From: Flavobacteriales bacterium
GTDB taxonomy: Bacteria; Bacteroidota; Bacteroidia; Flavobacteriales_E; Vicingaceae
DNA: 7,326 nucleotides
Assembly: GCA_029262915.1 (NCBI GenBank)
Contig: JAJCYN010000360.1
Location: 1-7,326, forward strand
Reading direction: 5' to 3'
The notes beneath the pieces are model-generated. The model saw nothing but the letters and a program-made list of their open reading frames with translations, was not told the origin of the DNA and ran no database searches. Positions 1-4,846 of this stretch are shown here, piece after piece (within the stretch, counting starts at the first letter, position 1; every line of letters starts with the position of its first letter). A program made the position numbers and the translations under genes.

Positions 1-1428
1 ACTAACTCTATCGCTTTTGCACGAATTCTCAAATAAAACTTGACGAAATTCTGCATGCATGTGCGTTTCTTTTCCAAATTGATTCTCATAATCACTCTCA
101 TTGATACAGTTAAAAATTTCATTGTATCTTAAATAAATAACTTCATTTGGTGCCAAAGATCGCCCTATAGAAAATGTACTTCCAGGAACTATTGTTCCTG
201 TACCGAAAGATGGAATTGGAATTAAATCAACTCCTGATACACCTGGAACTGTATATGGGCTTCCAAAAAAGGGATCATCATCTAGCTGAATTGAATTAAC
301 ATCGATATTTGTTACAGAAATAGCACTTGCACGAAGAAACTGAACTTTAATATCTGATGCTAAACCAGACCCAATGTTTGTAATTTTCAATTCTCGTTGA
401 TAATCTTCATCAACACAAACTGGATAGCCTGTATCTAGTAATTCAATTTTCAATTCTGGCCCTTCAGAATTAATGTAAGCTATCGCTACATTTTGAGCAA
501 AATTACCACTTTGAGTACATAAATTTGAAGCACTACAACCATAATTAAGTTCATAGCGTGTCATGTTATCCAACTGGGCTTGGTCTCCAGATCCGCAAGT
601 ATAATCATCATCAACACATCCTGAAATTTTGAAATCTTCAGTAAAAATAATGACTTCATTTGGTTGTAAATTTTGTACGTTCAATACAATCTCAACAAGT
701 TGAGTGGTTATATTAGTGGGTTGAGCCAATGATAAATTTGTTGATATAAAACCTACGTTTAGTAACTCAATTTCTGTATTGGTAGGTTGTGCAACCTCTG
801 ACTTAAAATACACCTGCCCACTAAATGGAACAGCCCCAGTATTTACGAAATGATACTGACGTTCGTACACAGTATCTAGATCAGCATTACAAAAATCCAG
901 GTTTGTACCTCCGCTGAATGTCAATAATGCAGAATTAACTATATAAGTATTGGTTATTTCCTCCTGATCAACTTGAGACACTGGTATTCCATTATTTAAC
1001 AATCTAAGTAATACTTTTTCCGTAGTATTTGGATCCAAATTGTTAGGGGGATTGATTGTGGTGGTCGGAGTATTTAAGAAATCGCACTCAGCTTCTACAT
1101 CAAATTCCAGTGTAAATGAATTAGTACCTGTAAGCCCTTGAATCAAAAATATTGGGGAATTTGTTGTTCCAGTATTAGTTATTGCGATAGAATTCAATGT
1201 TCCTGTAGAAACAACCATAGCAACACCATTTGGTAATGACACATCTAATTCTACAGTTTCTATATTCGAAAAAGTTCCTGCCAAATTTTGGATTGTCCAA
1301 CTAATGTGTTTGCCATTACCACATGTTGTCATATCCGAAAATAAATTTTCTGTAAAAGAAAATTGTTGACTGAATAAATTAAACGCTATTAATAATGTGC
1401 TTAAGAGTAACCCTATTTTTTTTCGCAT
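1..1428 (-). CDS. Large secreted protein with DUF11-like repeats, N-terminal part (runs off left edge)
   Basis: An ATG at 1428 opens a frame that stays open for 476 codons to the window edge, so the 3' end is missing. Residues 1-21 form a Sec signal peptide (MRKK, a hydrophobic run, then LFSQ). The rest is rich in Asn, Thr and Ser with beta-sandwich character and no membrane segment. Segments around residues 40-115, 185-270 and 325-435 look like DUF11/CARDB-type conserved repeats. The last contains 'ELKITNIGSGLASDIKV', a typical phrase of these folds. Cysteines occur at about 36, 115, 180, 271, 278, 298, 304, 338, 441 and 470, fitting an exported, possibly disulfide-bonded protein. Members of this class in Bacteroidota usually end in a T9SS or gliding-motility-associated sorting domain, but that part would lie outside the window, so this is inference. 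No enzymatic motif was seen. The start is supported by the signal peptide; no Shine-Dalgarno is visible, as is normal in this phylum. Confidence 0.88.
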   Translation of the reverse strand, partial: MRKKIGLLLSTLLIAFNLFSQQFSFTENLFSDMTTCGNGKHISWTIQNLAGTFSNIETVELDVSLPNGVAMVVSTGTLNSIAITNTGTTNSPIFLIQGLTGTNSFTLEFDVEAECDFLNTPTTTINPPNNLDPNTTEKVLLRLLNNGIPVSQVDQEEITNTYIVNSALLTFSGGTNLDFCNADLDTVYERQYHFVNTGAVPFSGQVYFKSEVAQPTNTEIELLNVGFISTNLSLAQPTNITTQLVEIVLNVQNLQPNEVIIFTEDFKISGCVDDDYTCGSGDQAQLDNMTRYELNYGCSASNLCTQSGNFAQNVAIAYINSEGPELKIELLDTGYPVCVDEDYQRELKITNIGSGLASDIKVQFLRASAISVTNIDVNSIQLDDDPFFGSPYTVPGVSGVDLIPIPSFGTGTIVPGSTFSIGRSLAPNEVIYLRYNEIFNCINESDYENQFGKETHMHAEFRQVLFENSCKSDRVS

Positions 1429-1513
1429 AATTATTATAATTCCAATGTTTATTATAGTATAAAGCACAAAACAAATCATAAAAACATTAAAAAAATCTAG
1501 TTTTAAAGAGAAT

Positions 1514-1545
1514 TGGGACGAATCACCTACTTTTCTGGGACGAAT
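1514..1545 (-). promoter_or_regulatory. Paired direct repeat, candidate LytTR-type operator
   Basis: Two exact copies of TGGGACGAAT (plus-strand reading) occur at 1514-1523 and 1536-1545. Start-to-start spacing is 22 bp, about two helical turns. On the minus strand they read ATTCGTCCCA and lie about 86-117 bp upstream of the ATG at 1428. LytTR-family response regulators are known to bind pairs of roughly 9-bp direct repeats with a 12-13 bp gap, and the 12-bp gap here fits that geometry. The placement in the 202-bp gap between a pseudogene and a secreted-protein gene suggests an upstream activator site. The identity of the binding protein is inference. The rest of 1429-1630 is very AT-rich, and I could not assign a confident Bacteroidota -33/-7 promoter in it. 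Confidence 0.4.
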
Positions 1546-1630
1546 TGATTGCTCAAATTTGGGGATGATTTTTTAATTCTTTTACTTGATCTATGTAAGT
1601 TACTCATCGTAATTTTTTGTTCGCCAACTG

Positions 1631-2282
1631 TTAAATTATCTTTAGTAATAAATCAACTTTATCTTTTTGAATGTTAACTCCATCTACACTACTTATCTTA
1701 ATAAAGTAGATTCCAGAATTTGCTTTTTTTAAAGTAACAGGAACAGCAAAGGTTTTAATGTTTTCTTGTTTCCAAATTTGTTGTCCTAAAGAATTTAATA
1801 CTTCAATCTTAGTTCCATCAATCAACTTATCCAACGTTATTGTAAATGCTCCACCGTTCGGGTTGGGGTAGTAAAATGAAAGATTAGTCAAACGATATGT
1901 ATTAATTCCAACAATGCAGGAATTTGGGCAACTAGTACTAAATGATGTTTGAGGGTCAATCATTGTCCAATTAGTAGTCGAAAAGATAACATTGTCAACT
2001 TCTATACAAGTTAAATTCGGGTTATTATTGGCATTGAAATAAGTGAAATTTATATTATTACCATTCAGGTAAGTTGATTATTATAGCATCCCAGTTTATT
2101 TAAAGTAGTATTTTGTGAAATGCTTAAATTGTCGAGTTGGTTATCCATGCAATACAATTCAATTAAAAAAGTGTTTTGAGTAAGATTAATGTTAGTTATT
2201 TGGCTACTAGAGAAAGACAAAGTCATTATTGACTAACTTAAACTATTAAAGGTAGAATTCTTAAAAGCCAAATCAACAATTT
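1631..2282 (-). pseudogene. Decayed LRR protein with T9SS C-terminal sorting domain
   Basis: The 110-codon frame at 1631-1963 is not an independent gene. Its Met lies inside the conserved 'NWTxID' part of an LRR end cap, and the same frame continues upstream through CIEVDN and NGNNINF until a TAA at 2078-2080. The preceding LRR units (QITNINLTQN..., QLDNLSISQN..., ending CYNNQLT) lie in another frame that ends at TGA 2065-2067, so there is a frameshift around 2065-2080. That upstream frame also has an in-frame TAG at 2233-2235. No signal peptide or N-terminal cap is found; recognisable LRR sequence stops near 2280, where an IS110-like fragment begins. The C-terminal 80 residues are a type A T9SS sorting domain (YPNPNGGAF, then GIYFIKIS). 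The closest relative in the window is the intact gene at 3135-4694: by hand count 51 of 66 sorting-domain residues and 27 of 46 cap residues are identical. Unlike that gene it has no PKD domains. The tail after GVN is longer and unlike the paralogue's. Confidence 0.85.
1673..1870 (-). repeat. Sorting-domain repeat, copy in the pseudogene
   Basis: This is a 198-bp ungapped repeat of 3159-3356, covering the YPNPN-to-GVN core of the T9SS sorting domain. It includes a 44-bp perfectly identical block at 1755-1798 (matching 3241-3284). By hand alignment 51 of 66 encoded residues match. Confidence 0.85.
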
Positions 2283-2390
2283 GGCGGTGTTTGTAATAAA
2301 CTACTCAAACAATCTTTTGCAATTGCTAATTCAAGTATGAAATATGATGAAACTTATAGAAGCGTTAATCCAAGTTTAAAACTAAAATAA
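2265..2390 (+). mobile_element. Probable IS110-family transposase C-terminal remnant
   Basis: A plus-strand frame between TAA at 2262-2264 and TAA at 2388-2390 encodes about 41 residues. It contains GGVCNKLLKQSFAIA followed by MKYDETYRS. This pattern (a small-residue/Cys stretch, KLL, a hydrophobic helix, then a short turn and YDxxY) resembles the extreme C-terminus of IS110/IS1111-type transposases just after the Transposase_20 domain. There is no in-frame start before the matching part and no N-terminal RuvC-like domain nearby, so only a 3' scrap remains. It is the sole plausible plus-strand coding sequence in the window and abuts the truncated LRR pseudogene, which suggests insertion followed by deletion. 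IS110 elements typically lack terminal inverted repeats, so element ends cannot be read here, and the boundary with LRR sequence lies somewhere in 2265-2283. The family call rests on pattern recognition only; a chance ORF remains possible. Confidence 0.42.
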
Positions 2391-2457
2391 TTGAAAAATT
2401 ATTTATTTTTTACCACAGTTCTTTGTTAGCAAATGTATTTATTAACCTTTTTTAATA
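2391..2457. other. AT-rich spacer, no gene seen
   Basis: These 67 bp lie between the stop of the IS110-like fragment and the stop of the 205-residue gene. The sequence is mostly A/T with short homopolymer runs. It offers only weak A/T-only pairings and no GC-containing stem followed by a U-run, so I do not call a terminator. If the neighbouring fragment is really IS110, part of this spacer could be its non-coding right end. Confidence 0.5.
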
Positions 2458-3075
2458 TCAAATGAAACTATACTTTATTAATTTGTCCCACGGATAGAAA
2501 TTCTCAGTTTCGTTTATGTCTTTATGGATACAATCTCTTATTGTTTCTTGACCAGGACCTCTTCCAAAGCAAGTTTTTAAGTCTGTAAACCGCGAGTTCT
2601 TTTTTTCTAGTTTTTTAAATTGCCCCCAAACTTTTATTGTTGATATAAATTTAGAATTTAAATCAATTGAAATGGGATGATAATAGCCAATAGGTCTAGC
2701 TCTAATTTCTTTTGTTTTTCCTTTTTTTAAGGCATCTATTACACTGATAAAAAAATGACCATTTTCATAGTATATGTAATCCCCTTCAGAAACAACTAAA
2801 TATGCCAACCCTCCAAAATTATGATTATTTCTAAATAAATACCCTTCATACATAAATCCCCAAAAGTCTTTGTCTTTACATTCAAATTTCTTTTTCTTAC
2901 CCTCTACTTTATAATCAAGATGAGCTGAGGCACCAGACTTGCCATTGTATTTAAATTCACCAATATCTTCTATATTGTTTTTTTTGTAATCTTCATAAGT
3001 CCGGTAAATTCCATTTTGGGAAAATATAATTAATGATAGAAATAATAATACACTAGTAAATAATAATTTTTTCAT
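2458..3075 (-). CDS. Secreted protein of unknown function (205 aa)
   Basis: I do not recognise a named family. Residues 1-20 are a clear Sec signal peptide (MKKLL, a hydrophobic core, then IIFSQ), so the product is exported to the periplasm or beyond. The mature start 'NGIYRTYEDYKKNN' resembles a phrase (GxYxTYEDFxxN) that I recall opening many small Bacteroidota exported proteins of unknown role. The body is Lys- and aromatic-rich and probably mostly beta, with segments such as GDYIYYENGHFFISV. It has three cysteines (about 66, 169 and 182), and the last two bracket a GRGPGQETIRD segment. There is no T9SS sorting domain, transmembrane helix or lipobox, unlike its two large upstream neighbours. 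The gene follows the LRR-PKD gene by 59 bp on the same strand, so co-transcription is possible but unproven. The start is fixed by the signal peptide; the leader is A-rich, without a Shine-Dalgarno. Confidence 0.87.
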   Translation of the reverse strand: MKKLLFTSVLLFLSLIIFSQNGIYRTYEDYKKNNIEDIGEFKYNGKSGASAHLDYKVEGKKKKFECKDKDFWGFMYEGYLFRNNHNFGGLAYLVVSEGDYIYYENGHFFISVIDALKKGKTKEIRARPIGYYHPISIDLNSKFISTIKVWGQFKKLEKKNSRFTDLKTCFGRGPGQETIRDCIHKDINETENFYPWDKLIKYSFI

Positions 3076-3134
3076 ATCTTATCTTTTTTTTAGTTTTTGC
3101 CAAAATGCATTTACATTTCATCAGCCCTATCGGA

Positions 3135-4694
3135 CTAGTTTATAATTATTTTTTTAGTATTAACACCTTCAATGTTACTTATTTTAATAAAATAAATTCC
3201 AAGAGTTGCTTCTTTTAAAGTAACAGGAATAGCTAGGTCATTAATGTTTTCTTGTTTCCAAATTTGTTGTCCTAAAGAATTTAACACTTCAACTTTAGTC
3301 CCGTCAATCAATTGACCTAACGTTACTGTAAATGCTCCATTATTGGGGTTGGGATAAATTGTGGTTATTGAATTTAATTCTATTTCATTATTTATTCCTG
3401 TGATAAGTGTTGGTGGTATTACATTAATAGCGAACCCAGCTTGTTTAAATACAACTCCATTCACCCCAATGGAATCACAAAACATATCATTACAACCCGC
3501 TCCATCGTCTACAGTTAAGCAAAGGTAGAATGGACCGGTGCTGGTATAGGTATGACTCGGATTTTGAAGAGTAGAAGTACTGCCATCTCCAAAGTCCCAC
3601 AAATAAGTTAAGTTATTGCCTGTAGAACTATTACTAACAATAATATTGTTAGTAACACTATCAGGATAGAAAGAAAATCCAGATAAGCATTGCAATGGGC
3701 TAGAAACTCCAGTCACCGTTATCGTATCTATCGCGTGATTCCAGCATTCACCATTAGGTACAACTCCTGGCACAGTGTCTGCTTGAGCTAGAACAACAAT
3801 AAATGTTCCATTAGAAAGAAAAGTATGATTTGGACTCGTTTGAATACTAGTATCTAATAAAGTTCCATCACCAAAATTCCATTTTGACCCACTGGGTCCA
3901 GAAAAGGGTCCACTAGGTGTAATTGAAGTGTTGGTAAATGTATAATTACCACTTCCGTTATTAACAGTAGTAAAGCCGGGAATAATATTACAGATGCTGC
4001 ATCCATTATTACAATAATTACTAAAGGCTACACCAGCATCTATATTGGTCCAATTAGAGGTTGACCAACTTGGATTATCTACTTCAATACAAGATAGAAT
4101 AGGATTCCCCCATGCTGAAAAACTTGTAATATTCATATTATTTCCATTTTTTATATTAATACAAGTTAATAAAGAGCTCACAGAACAGTCAAAAGAAGTT
4201 AATGCGGGGTTATTAGAAACATCTATACTTCTTATCCATTGGCTACCACAAACTAACGTAGATAAAAGTGGATTGTTAGAGAGGTCTATTGTGGTTAAAC
4301 TGTTTATTGAACAAGTCAAGAGAGTCAGTACCGAATTCTGAGTAACATCTAAAGTAGTGAGACTGGCATTTTCATCACAAACCAAATTAGTCAAGTTTAA
4401 GTTTTGAGTGAAACTTAAACTAATTAAATCATTGCTTTTACAATTTAAATCAGTTAGAGCAGTAAAATCTTCAATACCAGTTAGGTCGGTTATTTGATTA
4501 AATCCATTTCCCATAATATATAAGTGTGTAATAGTATCAATATTAGTGGTAAGAACCATTCCATCAAGAACGCCCGAATCAAAGCCTTGAGAGATTAGGT
4601 GGTTTTCAAAATTAGTATCGGGGATTAATGTTATTTGTGCATGAATGAAAATTACATTAATTAACATTGATATAAGAAATATTATTTTTTTCAT
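3135..4694 (-). CDS. Secreted LRR-PKD protein with T9SS type A sorting domain
   Basis: This is a 519-residue, apparently intact surface or secreted protein. Residues 1-20 are a Sec signal peptide ending IHAQ. Residues 22-80 match the usual N-terminal cap of Bacteroidota LRR proteins (IPDTNFENHLI, then DLTGIEDFTALTDLNC). About five irregular LRR units of 20-22 residues follow to about 200, with the LxxLxCxxN pattern, closed by a cap CIEVDN...NWTNID...C at 202-228. Two PKD-like domains come next: about 240-330 (WNFGDG, then SPNHTF) and about 338-412 (WDFGDG, then NPSHTY). Residues about 445-519 are the T9SS type A sorting domain (YPNPNNGAF, LNSLGQQIW, GIYFIKIS), normally removed on export through the outer membrane. 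LRR and PKD modules generally mediate protein or polysaccharide contact, so an adhesin-like role is plausible. No catalytic residues are seen. It lies 152 bp downstream of the 799-residue gene, and a palindrome sits in that gap. Confidence 0.93.
   Translation of the reverse strand: MKKIIFLISMLINVIFIHAQITLIPDTNFENHLISQGFDSGVLDGMVLTTNIDTITHLYIMGNGFNQITDLTGIEDFTALTDLNCKSNDLISLSFTQNLNLTNLVCDENASLTTLDVTQNSVLTLLTCSINSLTTIDLSNNPLLSTLVCGSQWIRSIDVSNNPALTSFDCSVSSLLTCINIKNGNNMNITSFSAWGNPILSCIEVDNPSWSTSNWTNIDAGVAFSNYCNNGCSICNIIPGFTTVNNGSGNYTFTNTSITPSGPFSGPSGSKWNFGDGTLLDTSIQTSPNHTFLSNGTFIVVLAQADTVPGVVPNGECWNHAIDTITVTGVSSPLQCLSGFSFYPDSVTNNIIVSNSSTGNNLTYLWDFGDGSTSTLQNPSHTYTSTGPFYLCLTVDDGAGCNDMFCDSIGVNGVVFKQAGFAINVIPPTLITGINNEIELNSITTIYPNPNNGAFTVTLGQLIDGTKVEVLNSLGQQIWKQENINDLAIPVTLKEATLGIYFIKISNIEGVNTKKIIIN
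3159..3356 (-). repeat. Sorting-domain repeat, copy in the LRR-PKD gene
   Basis: This is the partner of the repeat at 1673-1870. The two 198-bp copies align without gaps. The block 3241-3284 is identical over 44 bp to 1755-1798 and encodes part of LNSLGQQIWKQENI. Both copies have the same orientation, about 1.5 kb apart, so they could support homologous deletion or gene conversion. Confidence 0.85.
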
Positions 4695-4727
4695 TATTTT
4701 AAGTTTATTTAATAATTCAAGTCAAAG

Positions 4728-4753
4728 GTTCTGTCAAATTAATTTGGTAGAAC
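4728..4753. promoter_or_regulatory. 26-bp imperfect palindrome upstream of the LRR-PKD gene
   Basis: The half-sites GTTCTGTCAAATT (4728-4740) and AATTTGGTAGAAC (4741-4753) are inverted copies that match at 11 of 13 positions; the two mismatches lie side by side in each arm. The site ends 33 bp before the ATG at 4694, where a promoter or repressor site would be expected. It has no loop and no following U-run on the minus strand, so it fits a dimeric-regulator operator better than a terminator. In a plus-strand RNA the two mismatches would be G-U pairs. The regulator is unknown, and the high AT content makes chance occurrence a real possibility. Confidence 0.3.
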
Positions 4754-4846
4754 TTATTTTTTTGATATTAGTTTATAACTGTTTTTTAAATGCTAGTTTC
4801 TTCTACACTAATTACTTAATAGTTTTTACATAGCTATTTAAACTAC

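Noticed and set aside
53..60. GCATGCAT-type palindromic run near the left edge
   Set aside because: It is inside an open coding frame and encodes ordinary residues; a short palindrome of this size is expected by chance.
1527..1607. 26-codon minus-strand ORF starting MSNLHRSSKRIKK
   Set aside because: It runs through both direct repeats in the intergenic gap, is very basic and short, and has no supporting signal; the repeats are better explained as regulatory DNA.
2391..2457. Possible terminator after the 205-residue gene
   Set aside because: Only A/T pairings are available and there is no GC-containing stem followed by a U-run.
2481..2490. Third near-copy of the operator word (ATTTGTCCCA)
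   Set aside because: It is a single copy with one mismatch inside the coding sequence of the 205-residue gene, with no partner at 22 bp.
4045..4341. 98-codon plus-strand ORF
   Set aside because: It lies entirely antisense to the LRR-PKD gene, whose repeats explain the sequence; its protein has no recognisable motif.
4645..4833. 62-codon hydrophobic plus-strand ORF
   Set aside because: It overlaps the 5' end of the LRR-PKD gene and the AT-rich gap before it; the hydrophobic composition follows from A/T-rich codons, and no family resemblance or promoter was seen.
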